The notes: a model not told the origin generated them from the letters alone. 64,000 nt of DNA from Prorocentrum cordatum (GCA_963575745.1 CAUYUJ010003381.1:16001-80000); one strand, 5' to 3'; positions 34,727 to 50,176 are shown, counted from the first letter of the stretch. Translations and numbers: made by a program.

Positions 34727-35704
34727 AACATGCGCCCCAAAGCTTGGCATCGCTCGGACGTGTGCATTTTTCCTTCGGCGAGGACCATCGAGGAGCATCC
34801 TTGATCATTTGGCGAAAAAGCCACGCACGAAGCCAACAAAAAGCACAGTGAATGGACGTCGGAGCGATGGACAGAAAGGGTTGGCAACATGTTTGGGTGC
34901 AGGGCTCCCGGAATCCGCCGCATGACCTTCGAGAGCGCGCCTGGCACGAGCGTGCGCGGCACAGGGACACCCTCGTGATCTGGGGGGCGGCTTCGTGTCC
35001 GCGGCTGGGCGCGCGCGTCCTGCGTCCGCGCGCCCCGGGCGGCATCGGCAAGGGCGGGTGGCCCAGGGGGGAGCATGTTTGATTTGTTCGATCACCTTTG
35101 CATCGAGGGTTCCGATCGCCCATGACTTCGGCGAGGCTCCCGGCGAGAGTGGCCGTGTCATGCCCGCCCCTCTGGGCTATCCACCCCGTGTGCCTCCGCC
35201 GGAGGCGTGACTTGTTGCAGGGCACGCGCGCGCAACGATTGAATGGGCAGGTGCCACTCGTGACGCTGGGGCGGAGCAGGCTGGCGCAAATATAATCTTC
35301 CGCCACCTCCCCGCCCAACCCCTCGATGGGGAAACGGGAGGAGGACGGGGAGGAGAGGAAAGGGAGGAGGAGGAGGACGACGAGAAGGGTGGGGTAAGGA
35401 ATCTGGGGTAGGGAATTACCAGGGACTAGGAAGGAGAAGTGCAGAGGAAGGGGAGGAGGAGCAGGAGGAGGTGGAGGAGGCAGGAAGAACAGGGAACGGG
35501 AGGACAAAGGTACACGGAAAGAGGAACACGGCCGAGGAGGGAGGCAGGATCTCTAGGCCATTGCCGCTGGGGCGGAGCATGGAGGAGCAGGAGAAGCAGG
35601 AGGGGGGGATGAGCAACCCCGATGGGCCCTGGAGAGCTCAGTGTTTCCTGGGCTGTCTCCCGACGCTTCGCCCGAGGACCCCTTCGCGCTTTGGGCTCTG
35701 AGCA

Positions 35705-36255
35705 GCGGGAGGAGCAGGAGGAGGAGGAGCAGGAGAGAGAGAGGAGGAGGAGGAGGAGGAGGAGGAGGAGGAAGGAGGAGGAGGAGGAGGAGGAGGAGGA
35801 GGAGCAGGGAGGAGCAGGGAGGAGCAGGGAGGAGCAGGAAGGAGGCAGCGGCAGCCGCGCCGGGCGGGAGGAGCGCACCCGGGAAGCGGGACAGAGGCGC
35901 CAGCGGGTCGCGACGGGGCGGAGCGGGGCGGTGGCAGCGGTGCCCCCCCCCCCCCCAAAGGCCGCGGGGGGCCCGCCAGCGGACGTCGCCGGCCTCCACC
36001 TGTCGAGCGCGGCGTTGGCTCCTGGCCCGCCAGCGGCGGCGAAGGGGAAGGGGAGGGCAGATGACGGGTGGGGACAAGAGGAGGAGGAGGAGGAGGAGGA
36101 GGAGGAGGAGGAGGAGGCGGAGGAGGAGGCAGGAGCAGGAGCAGTTGCAGGAGGAGCAGGAGGAGCAGGAGGAGGAGGAGGCAGGAGGAGGAGACAAGAG
36201 AAGGAGGAGGAGGAGGAGGAGGAGGAGGAGGAGGTGGAGGAGGAGGAGGAGGAGC
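35705..36255. repeat. GGA/GCAGGAGGA arrays
   Basis: Two GGA-rich blocks (35705-35845 and 36075-36255) flank a GC-rich stretch. All long ORFs here (Glu-, Arg/Gly- or Pro/Ser-rich on the two strands) are products of the array. Confidence 0.85.
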
Positions 36256-36961
36256 ATCGCTGCACATTCCTGGCGCGGTTCCTCGGCGTCGGCGGGTGGC
36301 GTCGGGCGCGCGCGCGGAGATGCGCGCTCGGCTGCAGGGGAGAGACCGTGTCACCGCACCTGGGCGTGGGTTTCCTCCCAGTCCCCTTTGCGGCGGAGGC
36401 CGCTGGGGAGGTGGAGCAGCAGCAAGGTGTCGAAGCGGCGGAGGGGTACGACGAAGAGGAGGATGTCGTAGACAGGAGTTCGGACATAGGAGGGGGAGAT
36501 ATGATGCTGATCCGTGGCCGGGGCCTGAGGCGAGAATGAGTGCAGGCACGCTAGATGCGTTCGCGCCACATGTGACATTATACTATCCCTGCTCATGTTT
36601 CTGGTAGTGCGTTGTATTTCCCTATCCGCCAGATGGGTTTGTCCTGGAGGATGTTCACCCGATCTATCGGTGTAAGATTGGGATGAGGAGGGAAGAGGAT
36701 GATAAGCATGATATCGCATCGCATACACACTATACCAGGATGCTGGACAGGCGATGGGATGGAAATATCGGGATCTTCCCACTGGCCTGTATTTTTCCTC
36801 GTCGCCACGGCTGGCGACAGCTTGAAGTAGCCACGAGTGTCGGAGTGCTGCCATGCAAGGTCGCCGGGCGGAGGACCGCTGGTGCACATATCTAGCCGGT
36901 GGCGGCCGCCCCGTCTGCAGGGACTTCACACCTTCCCCCTCGGGTGGGAAAGGGGGTGGAC

Positions 36962-37076
36962 GCCCCCTCCCTCCCTCCTCCCTCCTCCCTCCTCCCTCCT
37001 CCCTCCTCCCTCCTCCTCCTCCTCCTCCTCCTCCTCCTCCTCCTCCCTCCTCCTCCTCCTCCTCCTCCTCCTCCCT
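36962..37076. repeat. (CCTCCCT)n/(CCT)n tract
   Basis: A pyrimidine-only run of CCTCCCTCCT units turning into CCT units. Confidence 0.9.
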
Positions 37077-37159
37077 CGGCGTCGCATGTACCGCCCCAGG
37101 ATCGCTGGCGATCGGATCCGTCGCCCCCATAGTCCCCACCCTTGGAGCGGCTCAAAATC

Positions 37160-37683
37160 TCACCTCAGCTCAAATCTAGCACCCCAAGGCCGGAGGTGGC
37201 CGAAATGGGCCACCGAGTTTTGGCCACGAGTCTTGCCACTGCTGGTAGCCCTCGCGCCGCCGCGCGCACTCGTACGGATCACCGCCATACGGATAGCCCC
37301 AGCCGTGTAGGTAGCATCCATGTATTCGCTGGCGCTCGTGATGCTGACCGACACGCCATTCGTCCCAGCTGTGCTGATGACCCACGCGTTGTTACTCACA
37401 CTCCTACTGCTTTCCTGCGTAATGTTTGGATAGTCCCAAATTATGCAGCCGGTCGGCCGCGGAGCGATCACCAACGTATTGTTGGTCCTGGCCGTTTTGA
37501 TCACATTGGACACGGTGCACCCGGTCGCGGTGGTGTTGCTGGTTCGCGTCGTGTTTGTTGAGCTCGCGCTGCTCTTCGCACTCGTATTGGCCACTGGCCT
37601 AGAGCTACTACTGTTGTTGGTATTGCTCGTGCTGACCTCGAAACGCTGGTCAGAACGCGCGCCAGAACAGGTCAGGTGGAGGG
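37160..37683 (-). CDS. Minus-strand coding exon, Ser/Thr/Asn-rich, unknown
   Basis: On the minus strand a frame runs from a possible acceptor (CTCACACACAG at 37684) to TGA at 37160. It reads HLTCSGARSDQRFEV, a Ser/Thr/Asn linker with TNTTRTSNTT, then GCIIWDYPNITQESS, SVSNNAWVISTAGTNG and SEYMDATYTAGAIRM. About three quarters of its codons end in G or C, and the competing plus-strand frame is less protein-like. Further upstream on the minus strand, near 37745-37830, FSPKIGASAFLDKTMYTNA may be the preceding exon. N-glycosylation-type NTT/NIT sites hint at an extracellular or wall protein, which is only an inference. Confidence 0.4.
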
Positions 37684-38327
37684 CTGTGTGTGAGGGGAGA
37701 TAACGGGAATACTAGTGGAGCTAGCGGAGGAGGAGGATGAAGAGCTGGTGCATTGGTGTACATGGTTTTGTCCAAGAATGCGCTCGCACCGATCTTGGGG
37801 CTGAACGCCTGGACAGTATTTTCTCCTTCTCTCTGTCCTGCTCCACTGTTCCTGGCCTCTGTCCATCCGCCTCTCTACCCCTCCCCTTCCCCTGTTCTCC
37901 CCGCTCTGGCCGGATCAGGGGTCCGAGGTCTGGCCACGCTCTGTGGGCACACCTGGTCAAGTTTTTTCACTGCGATCATCGTCTGGGGTTGTCCGTTTCT
38001 TCCTTCTCCGCCTGAAAAGGATATCCTTCCTCCGTCCTCTGTCGTCTTCCTCCCCCTCCGGATTGGATGAGGAGGGGGAGACTCTGGAGCTGCGATGTCC
38101 CCCTCGTTACGCAGGTCTTTTGCCCAAGGTGTGAGGCTCCCTGAGGTTCGGGAGCCGTTGGGGAGGAGGAACAGGAGGCGGAGGAGGAGAAGGAGGAGGA
38201 TAGGAGTGGGAGGAAGGAAGGGATGAGAAGGGGATGTGGAAGAGAGAGGGAGGAAAAAGGAAGGGAGGGGGAGGAGTGAAAAAGGACGCGGAGACTGGGC
38301 AGGAGGGAGGAGGGAGGAAGCTCAGGG

Positions 38328-39730
<1,403 letters not shown>

Positions 39731-40290
39731 CCGCTGAAGAAACGATGGGGGAAACTATGGGACATGTATCTGCACACGACAGGCTCTGCCTTATGCACAC
39801 AGAATGGAAAAAAACGGGGGTCAGGGCGGAGATGATAAGTGGAGTGTGAAAGTAGAGGCGGAGGAGGGGTATCAGGAGAGAGAAGGAAGGATATAGGTGA
39901 GAGAGAGGGCCCTAGGGAGAGAGGAAACTAGGAGGGAGAGGGGGAGGGTGGGGAGCTGCATGAGCAGGAGGCGGACGAGGAGATGCAGATGCAGGAATGG
40001 AATGGAGCGTGTGGGGGAAGAGGAAAGCTCGAGACCATCTGGTCATGAACGATGGTCCAAGCGAAGGCAAGCAAAGGGCGATTGTGGATTGGGCTTGGCT
40101 TTGAGGGGCGGGCAAAATGATACCCGCTCGGGGCCGAACATGAGGACGCCCATTAGGATCTGTTGTGCATTGCCACTGCCAGTTGTCTCCATCCGCCACC
40201 TCCTCCTGCACCTCGGCATGATGAGGTGAAGGAGCTGGTTGGAATGGGGGAGCTGGCGGTGGATACTGAAATCGATGGGTGTGGAGGCGG
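39731..40290. other. Mixed unique and GA-rich spacer
   Basis: GGAGAGAGG words at 39890-39960. Around 40040-40180 is unique sequence with no long frame of coding character. Confidence 0.4.
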
Positions 40291-40294
40291 AGCA

Positions 40295-40745
40295 GGAGCA
40301 GGAGCAGGAGGAGTGGGAGGAGGAGGAGGAGGGGGAGCAGGAGCAGGAGCAGGAGGAGGAGGAGGAGGAGGAGGAGGAGGAGGAGGAGGAGTGGACTCGG
40401 GCACGCGGTAACGGAGGTGGCGCCACCCGCCTTTGCCCGAGCCACATCTTTCAGGCCGTCTTCGACAGGAGGTCGGCCTGGGATTGCGGCGGAGTCCAGG
40501 GACGGCCCCGCCTGGAGCTGCCGGGACCGCCATGTCCGCGGGCGGCGAGGAGCGAGGAGGAGGAGGAGGAGGAGGAGGAGGAGGCGGACGAGGAGGACGA
40601 GGGGGAGGAGGAGGAGAAGGAGGAGGAGGGGAAGGAGACGGGGGAGAAGGAGGGGAGGAGGAGGGGGAGGAGGAGGAGGAGGAGGAGGAGGAGGAGGAGG
40701 ACGAGGAGGAGGACGAGAAGGAGGAGGAGGAGGAGGACGGTGACG
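40295..40745. repeat. GGA/GCAGGA arrays
   Basis: Two GGA blocks (40295-40395 and 40548-40742) are separated by about 150 bp of unique GC-rich DNA. Confidence 0.85.
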
Positions 40746-41165
40746 AGGAGTCGGAGATGCTGAGTTTTGCTTCCGCCCAGGATCCTGATCCCCCGATGTC
40801 CCCAGAGGTGCCTGGAGGCCTCCCGAGGCACGGAAACGTCCAGGTGCCTCCCGTCCCTTTGCCGCGCGCTGCAGCCAGAATCCCGCACCTGGTTCGGCAA
40901 GATGGGGTTCGATGAGATATGGGGTGAGCTCCGATGCTGCTGGCGTGCTGCCCAGTCCACGGCGACGTTGGCGTCGGGAGCTGGTGTCTGGGCCCTACTC
41001 TCTCTACGTTCCCCATCGAGGGTCGGGGGCAGAACGCAGCAGCGGGCATCGCGGTGCGCGGCGGGCAAGACGCCCGTGCGGCCGCACCCCCTGCCCTGCA
41101 GGTTCTCGGTGGAGTGGCCGCTGCCGCTAGACTGCGCCGCCGCACGTCTAGGCCCCACCCCCTCG

Positions 41166-41390
<225 letters not shown>

Positions 41391-41892
41391 AACTCTGAGG
41401 TCCGACGATGCAGGGTCGAGGCTTCCCCTGATCTGTTGGCCTCGTCGGGCCTCCGCGGCGCATTGTGGATCCTTCCGGAGACCCCTGGGAACCTCTGGCG
41501 ACCACAGGAGACCGTCCGTCCGCCGGCGCAGTTGAGAAGGAAGGGCAGGCCGTGCAAGGGTATGGCTAATACGGGCATCTTCCTCTACAGGACGAATATT
41601 CAAACATGGGCAAAAAAAAGTGGTGGGACGATGTGTGGACTATTGTTGAATCGTCTGAGCATGCTTCGACGATATCTACTGTAATGTTTCTTCCGAGGTC
41701 CGCCCGTCGGAGGACATGCCCGACCGAAGGGTACGGCGGGTGCGCGCCGTGTCGACGCGGCGGCGACCCGAGCGCAGGCGTTCAGGCGCGAGCGCCGCCG
41801 GCGGCCTGGAGGCGGCCGACGGCGAACGATCTGCGCCGTGTCCGAAGGCCTCGCCCGGGGGAGACTCGCGTGCAGAGAAGGACTCGCGTCGA

Positions 41893-42070
41893 CTACACGT
41901 AAGAGTGACCTTTCGCCGGAGTGACCTTTGGTGCGGGCACAATGGGGTCCCCCGATCACCGATTGCAATGCGATGGTAGCGTCTTGCGAGCCTGAGTTTG
42001 GTCCCCCCCGCGTCCCCCCAACAGCCGCGCACCAAAGGTCACTCTTACCCAGGGTCACTCTTGCATGTAG
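41893..42070. repeat. MITE-like element with 45-bp terminal inverted repeats
   Basis: The left end CTACACGTAAGAGTGACC...AGTGACCTTTGGTGCG pairs with the right end CGCACCAAAGGTCACTCTTA...GGTCACTCTTGCATGTAG. Each arm holds two copies of an AGAGTGACCT word. The interior is about 85 bp with no ORF, and I see no clear target-site duplication. Confidence 0.8.
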
Positions 42071-42891
42071 CCGATCGCGTCCTTGAGGACTCCTTGAGAG
42101 CCCCGGCTTTCAGCGGCGAAGACAAGCTGATTCGGGCGTCCCCGTTTTGCTGAGGCGGGTTCTGTCTTTCTCGCCTGGGCGCCCCCCCCGTATGTGATCG
42201 AATTGTGTGTCGTCTTCTCGCTGCCAAGTCAATCGCGTCCTCCACCGGCTCCTCTCATCTCCGCACTGTCGGCAATGCCTGGGCCGCGTTTGGGAAATTC
42301 AGGCAGGGAGGTGGGGATCTGCAGATCGTGGTGCTGCGCCGTCGGCGGAGACGAGGCATGTAAGTTATTGTCGCGTCCTGCTCCCTCTGTCCCCTGTCGT
42401 TTTTCGCTCGCATTCCCGCGCCTTCCTGTCCCTTGCCCGCTTCAGAGCAATGTTTGCCGTTCGGCTCCCTCCCAGATGCCCAGAGGAGTCTCACGCTTCA
42501 TCTGTAAGCCATGATCATATATTTACGATGCATAACTCCTCGCGCGCTGGGATCAAACATGTGCCCAATTGAGTTCGGAATCCGATGGTCGCCTGAGCTA
42601 GAGTCCTCGCCAGGCGTCGCCAAACGTCGCGGCGCCCGGTGACTCGCTCGTGGGCTCAGGGCCGCCATGGCACCGTGGAAGTGGGCGCTCCCCCCCTCTG
42701 TCTTGCTGACGCGGCCCTGCCGCCTCTGGGCCGCGCCCAGACAGCTAGTTGCGCAGACCTGGGCGGGGGAGAGGAGCCCCGGGCCTCGCTTGGCACTCAG
42801 CGAGTAGAGCTGAGACGGCGAACGCCACCCGCCGCAGCCACGGCGCACTCTTGATCCGACTGCCGCCGCTGAAGCAGCGGCTCCCGCACTC

Positions 42892-45010
<2,119 letters not shown>

Positions 45011-45012
45011 GA

Positions 45013-45163
45013 GTCGGGCTTGCCCCACTACAGGAGGTATATGTAGAAGTGGTCAGAAACAGTCTGGGGACGATTTTTTGATAAGTTGTCAACCTTGTTT
45101 GAATATATCTTGTGATTTTGTAAGTTTTCGCCCAAAATCTGCCTGTAGGGGGACAGGCCCGAC
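45013..45163. repeat. 151-bp element with 20-bp terminal inverted repeats
   Basis: GTCGGGCTTGCCCCACTACA pairs with TGTAGGGGGACAGGCCCGAC. Flanking ACCGACGAT is present on both sides (45001 and 45168) and may be a target-site duplication. The interior is AT-rich, unlike its surroundings. A related partial copy is at 55421-55490, sharing GTCTGGGGACGATTT. Confidence 0.75.
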
Positions 45164-45177
45164 CTAAACCGACGATA

Positions 45178-45329
45178 GGGGGCCAAATGCGAACCCTAAC
45201 CCCTACCCCCCACGATTTCTGAGGGGGAGGGTGGGGTTCACTCCGCTCGGGAGCTCCCGAACGATGTGAACCCCACCCTCCCCCTCAGAACTCGTGGGGG
45301 GTAGGGGTAGGGTTCGCATGTAGCCCCCC
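45178..45329. repeat. 152-bp near-perfect palindrome
   Basis: GGGGGCCAAATGCGAACCC...GGGTGGGGTTCAC pairs with GTGAACCCCACCC...GGGTTCGCATGTAGCCCCC. The centre contains the perfect palindrome TCGGGAGCTCCCGA. Arms of about 64 bp differ by only a few bases. Confidence 0.9.
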
Positions 45330-45537
45330 ACGACGAGAAAGCCGGGAGTGTCTCCTGCCACATGGCAGCGACCGTGGCCCAGCGGCCAGAGGAGGCGGAG
45401 GCGACGCAGCGAGGGCCCGCGCCCTCGCCTCCGAGGCCCCTCCCCGCCCCTCCTCCCCCGCCAGCGGTGTTGCGGAAGCGCCAGGCCGCGTGAATGTGAG
45501 CTTTGCCGTTTGCCTCCCCCTTCAGGGCTCATTTCGC

Positions 45538-45740
45538 TCCCCCCGATTCGATTCGATTCGATTTCGATGGACTCCGATTCCGATTCGGCTCGACTTCGGA
45601 TTCTGGTCTGGGCTCCGATTTCTCAATGGGGGCCTGCTAGCTGACCGATTTCCGCCGATTCGACTTTTCCCGACTCGGCGGCCGATTTCCGCCGATCCGA
45701 TTCATTGTGATCGCCGATCCGACTTATCGATTCGATTCTG
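45538..45740. repeat. GATTC-type short tandem repeats
   Basis: GATTCGATTCGATTCGATTT, then CCGATTCCGATTCGG and CCGATTTCCGCCGAT variants. Confidence 0.85.
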
Positions 45741-45814
45741 GGCTTTCCTGCCCGTTCCTTAGGCCAAGAGGAGGTCTTAACCGTAAGCGGTGGGTTCTTA
45801 ACTGTAAGCGTGGT

Positions 45815-46010
45815 GCCAGACTAAAGTACCAGATGAATGTACCAGACGCATGTGCTAGACTAGAGTACCAGACTCATGTACCAGACTAGAGTACCACACG
45901 AATGTACCAGGCCAAGTACCAGACCAAAGCACCATACGACTGTGCCAGACCAAAGTGCCAGACTAAAGTACCAGACAGACTACTGCGCCAGACTAGCGGC
46001 GCCGGAGTAC
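45815..46010. repeat. Minisatellite of GTACCAGACTAAA-like units
   Basis: About 14 degenerate units of 11-15 bp (GTACCAGACTAGA, GTACCAGACGCAT, GTGCCAGACCAAA). Both the ACCAGAC core and the spacer length vary. Confidence 0.85.
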
Positions 46011-47345
46011 TGTGCCAGTAGTGTACCCTCTCCTGCTCCTCGTCCTCCCACCTCGGCTCACCGACCCCTTCCTCTTGTCCTACCTCCTTCGTCCCGCGCC
46101 AGCGTGCCACCTATATTCCCGCGCCGAGGCCGGCGGTGCCCAGCGTCTTCGCGCAGATCATGGCCCGGAAGCCCGCGCAGACCTCGCCCGCGCGAGGTGC
46201 TGCCAGGGCGGAGGAGGCTCCCTCGGAGGCGGCCGACAGCTTCGCGCAGATGATGTCGCGGAGGCCCTCGTTCTCAGGAGGAGGGGCCCGCGCCCTCCCC
46301 CCCTGGCTTCCTCTCGCCGAGGCATGCTGCCGATACTTGCTGCCGATGGGGGGTGCGCAAGGAGAGCATGAGGATAAGGACGAGGAGAAGGAGGCCAGCG
46401 ACGACGAGGATGACGAGAAGGATGAGGATGTGATGGTGATGAGAGGAAGATGGGAGAGGAAGGAAGGAGGGGGATGAGGAGAAGGAGATGGCGGAGGTGG
46501 GCGCAGGAGGGCGATGGGGAGGGACGACAAGGGAGCGGTGACATTGGAAGGGAGAGGGGGCAGGATTCTCTTTGCTTGCTGATGTGTCCTCTGGGCTGCA
46601 GGTCAAGCCGCAGCCAGCACACTTCTGAGACTCGCAGGGCGACTGGCGAAGCGCCCGCGCCCGGCCGCGCCACCAGGCGACAACAGCCGCGACCGAGGCG
46701 CACCAGCGGAGCTGGGCCGCGGCCTCGGCGCACAGCACCTGCACGCCCGAGCCGCAGCCCCGATGGCCTGCCCCCAGCGCTGGCCGCCTCCCCGGCGCTG
46801 GGTGCGCCCCCGCTCGCCTCCGCGCCCGCAGCCCGGAGCGCTCGCAGTCTGCCGCGCCGTACGCGGCCGCGGTGCTCAGCGGCCGTCTGGGAGCTCGGCT
46901 CGCGGAGCTGCCGCGGCGTAGCGGGCGGGCCTCCGCCGTGCCGGGGGGGGGCCCGGGCAGCTGCCACGCAGTCTGTGGTCCGCAGGCGGCCGCCACCGTA
47001 CCTGGCGCGCGCCGCGCCTCGGGCACAGGCAGCCTCGGCGGGTCGTTACAGCTCCTGCACCTCGGCGGTCACGAGACGGTGCCCCTGCAGCTGCCGCGGC
47101 GCACCCAGCCTTCCAGGCGGCAGGTCTCAGCTGCCGTGCGCCCAGTGCGCCCGTGCCCCGCGCCCCGTGCACGAGGCTTAGCCCCGCCCCGGCGGCGACC
47201 AGCTGTGCCGCTTGCATGTCCGCGCGTCGGCCTGGGTTTGCGTGTCTCCAGCGACAAGCTTGGACGAGCCACACCTGCTCTGGCGAGACGGCCTACTTGG
47301 CCAGCTCCACGGTTCGACCATTAGTCCGCGAGACATGGGGGCAGC
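46011..47345. other. GC-rich region, coding status unclear
   Basis: 46570-47330 is very GC-rich and open in most frames. On the minus strand, LCAEAAAQLRWCASVAAVVAWW then CESQKCAGCGLTCSPED (46590-46740) resembles an exon with two CxxC pairs. Neither splice sites nor a full frame could be settled. It may be a decayed gene or element. Confidence 0.25.
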
Positions 47346-47349
47346 ATGG

Positions 47350-47455
47350 AAGGGGAGGAGGAGGAGGAGGAGGAGGAGGAGGAGGAGGAGGAGGAGGAGG
47401 AGGAGGAGGAGGAGGAGGAGGAGGAGAGGTGCGAGGAGAAGGAGGAGTAGGCATG
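47350..47455. repeat. (GGA)n microsatellite
   Basis: About 30 GGA units with one or two interruptions. Confidence 0.95.
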
Positions 47456-48062
47456 TGGAGGGATGAGGTGGGAAGAGGACGATGACAATGAGGATGCAAT
47501 GATAGCGATGATGCGGAGGTGGGAGGCAGACGTGAGAGTGTATCGAACATGCCCACGCGTTGATACGCATCGGGTTGGAGGGCTAGTTTTGCTGACGAGG
47601 GAGGGAACACATGGGACGTTCAAGAAGGATCGACAAACTACATGTAAACGAGGCACGGTGCAGGAGGACGAGGAGAGCGAAATGGCAGAGGAGCGAAGGG
47701 GGAAACGATCGAAAGGAGGAGGAAGATGAGGACGAACAGGATGGATGAGGGGGGGCACGAGGACGGGGAGGGGCCGGGGAGAGTGGCGGAGACGAGGGCG
47801 AGGCCAAGGGGAGAGCAGGCAGGGGCGGAGGCGTGGGGGGAGGAGGCGCGGGAGGACGGAGGAGCAGGGTCCGAGGGGGAAGCGGGAGGAGGAGCGAGGA
47901 TCAGCGCGGGAGATGTGATGGGGCCGGGAAGGATGGGGGGGATGCAGGGAAGGCGGGTCGGAGAGAGAGAGTCGGGAGAGAAGGGGCGAGGAGGGCAGAG
48001 TGGGAGGACGGCTCCTTCCGGGTGCCTTCCCTGCTCGTTTCGTGCAGCGCCTGGTGCTGCAC

Positions 48063-48063
48063 G

Positions 48064-48107
<44 letters not shown>

Positions 48108-48140
48108 CTCTTTTTTTTTTCTCTCTCTCTCTCTCTCTCT

Positions 48141-48178
<38 letters not shown>
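48063..48178. repeat. (TC)n microsatellite
   Basis: TC runs with a central poly-T and a few TTTC interruptions. Confidence 0.95.
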
Positions 48179-48180
<2 letters not shown>

Positions 48181-48356
48181 GAGCAGCCGAGGCTCGACAC
48201 TCGCAGCTCGTGTCTGAGGGAAGTGCCGCTGCTTCGCGCATCGCTCTTTTTGGAGGGCCCGTCGCGGCGGCGTGCTGGCTCCATCACGACGCGCCCGTGA
48301 TGGCTTTGCGTAGTTGCAGCGGCTTGGCAGCAGCGCCTTCGCTCTTGGCTTGCTGC

Positions 48357-48636
48357 ACCTGGCCCCATGAAGGTCGTGCTCAAGGTTGAGGCGAATTTAA
48401 CAATTTTTATGTAAGATGGCAACCATAAGTAGAAAGGAACATAATAGGTTGCCATCAAATAAAACATGAATGTAAACATGAAATGAAAGGAATGCTATCA
48501 CCGTTACGAATCTTCTTTCTTCATTGCAGCTAATTAATTTGAGACAAGAGAATAACGATTGGTGGACGAATATAAGAGAAGAGAATTAAAGGTCCACCTG
48601 GCCCCAGGAAGGTTGTGGTTACTGTAAGGTTGAGGC
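48357..48636. repeat. AT-rich segment between 35-bp direct repeats
   Basis: CACCTGGCCCCATGAAGGTCG..CAAGGTTGAGGC (48357-48392) recurs as CACCTGGCCCCAGGAAGGTTG..TAAGGTTGAGGC (48596-48636). The enclosed about 200 bp is strikingly AT-rich and has no ORF. Confidence 0.75.
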
Positions 48637-48721
48637 TTGCGAGGGCATATGCGGCATCCCCGAACTCCAAGGGAGATCGCGTGCCGTGTTCGCACCGCTC
48701 GCCCCCCCAAGATCCGACGCC

Positions 48722-49190
48722 ATGGAACAAGCGCAAGGCGACGTGAAACAGTGTCAAGAATTGGATCCGAGCCGATCGGGAAACGACAAAAACACCCGAG
48801 GTTTGGTATTATCACAGCGCTCGCGTGCGATTGTCTTCCTCTTCCTTCTCGCCTTCGCCCGCTATCCCTCGTCCACGATCCACGCTACCGTGCACGGGGC
48901 TCGCGTACTGCAAGCTGGTTTGTGCGCTGCTCCGAGTGCGCTTGGCTTGGGGTGCCCTGTCGGCAGACGCCCTGAACTGCTGGCGTAAGGAGCTCCTCCT
49001 CGCTGGGGCGGTCCCTGGCCACTGGCCGCACTGGACGGTTTGGCGACTTCAGGTTTCGCCCCCCCCCCCCGCCCCCCTCAGGGATCTCATGCGTCATCCT
49101 CGTCAGCCAGCAGCCCGGCAGGCGATGAGCAGCAGCAGCAGACGCACCCCCACGGGCCCGACTCCGATCAGGTCATTCTGCTGACCCCGC
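48722..49190 (+). CDS. Weak candidate gene, unknown
   Basis: ATG 48722 (CGCCATGG) opens an 88-codon frame: MEQAQGDVKQCQELDPSRSG, then a hydrophobic IVFLFLLAFARY. A different frame, GSHASSSSASSPAGDEQQQQ after CCCCCTCAG at 49080, could be a second exon. The evidence is only composition and splice-like sites. Confidence 0.2.
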
Positions 49191-49254
49191 CTCCCCTCCG
49201 GATGCCTCGGCTGGGTCCTCCTGGAGCCGGGGGATCCTCAGGCTTGCGCCGCCA

Positions 49255-49995
49255 AACCGCCGGCCCCTTTGTTTTTCTTGGGGGCTTCCTGGGGGTCCCT
49301 GGGGCACGTTGGGGGCGTCGTGGAGCCGAAGGTTCGAAGGGTCCGTTCCGGTGTGGGAGCCTATGGGGCCGTCTTAGGGCGGTCTTGGAGGCATTTTGGA
49401 GGGTCTTCCGCGCTGTGAAGGGCGAACCATCGTACATCGAAGCCGATTTGGGGGCCTCGTTCGGGGCCCGTTGGGGCCTCTCGGAGGCCTCTGGGGAGTC
49501 TCTTGGGGCCTCTTGGAAGCTTTTTTGGGGGCGTCTGGACGCCTTTTTGGATCCTCTTGTGGCCTCCGAGCCTCTAGGGGCGAACGGCTGGAATATTCGT
49601 TTTGTGGTCCCCCTTTCGGGCCCTTCTTGGGGCCGTCTTGGAGCCCTTTTGGGTCGTTTTGGGCGTCTCTTGTGCCGTGGTGGGGGCTTCTTGGGAGCCT
49701 ATGGGGCCGTCTTAGGGCAATCTTGGAGGCATCTTGGAAGGGCTTCCGCGCTGTGAAGGCGGAAAAATCGTATGTGCTAGAAATGCACGTTTTCCTGATG
49801 GAATTCGACAACTTTGGCCTCTGGGAGGCCTCTTGGAACGTCTTCGCGGCCTCTTGGGCCGTCTTCGGCCCATGTTAGGCGTCTTGGAACGATCTTTCGG
49901 CCCATGTTTGGCGTCTTGGAACGATCTTTCGGCGTCTCGGGGCCCTCTTGGACCTGCTTGGGGGCCTCTTGGGCGGCCCCAGCAGCTGTCGTGGA
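49255..49995. repeat. GGCCTCTTGG-type degenerate repeat array
   Basis: Degenerate GGGGGCCTCTTGGAG units. A longer word (GGGAGCCTATGGGGCCGTCTTAGGGC) is repeated at 49357 and 49693, followed by TTGGAGGCATYTTGG..GGNCTTCCGCGCTGTGAAGG in both. It is the same style as 10.4-10.65 and 31.1-31.4 kb. Confidence 0.85.
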
Positions 49996-50176
49996 CCTCC
50001 AAAAGGGGCCCGGGAAGGGCCGCACCCCCCCGATGAGCTCTGGCCAGACGCCCCCCCCCTCCTCCAGATCGACCAGACCGGGCTCCCAGGGGAGGGGTTT
50101 GGCGAGGGGGAAGCTCACACGCCGATGATCCCCAAGGGGTCGGCGGATTCTTTTGTTTTACTCGTTGAGCCCGTTA

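Noticed and set aside
35622-36549. Several 230-350-aa ORFs on both strands
   Set aside because: All are Glu-, Arg/Gly- or Pro/Ser-rich products of GGA arrays, with no splice sites or motifs.
45190-45212. Telomere-like CCCTAACCCCTACCCC
   Set aside because: It occurs once per arm of a palindrome and is not a tandem telomeric array.
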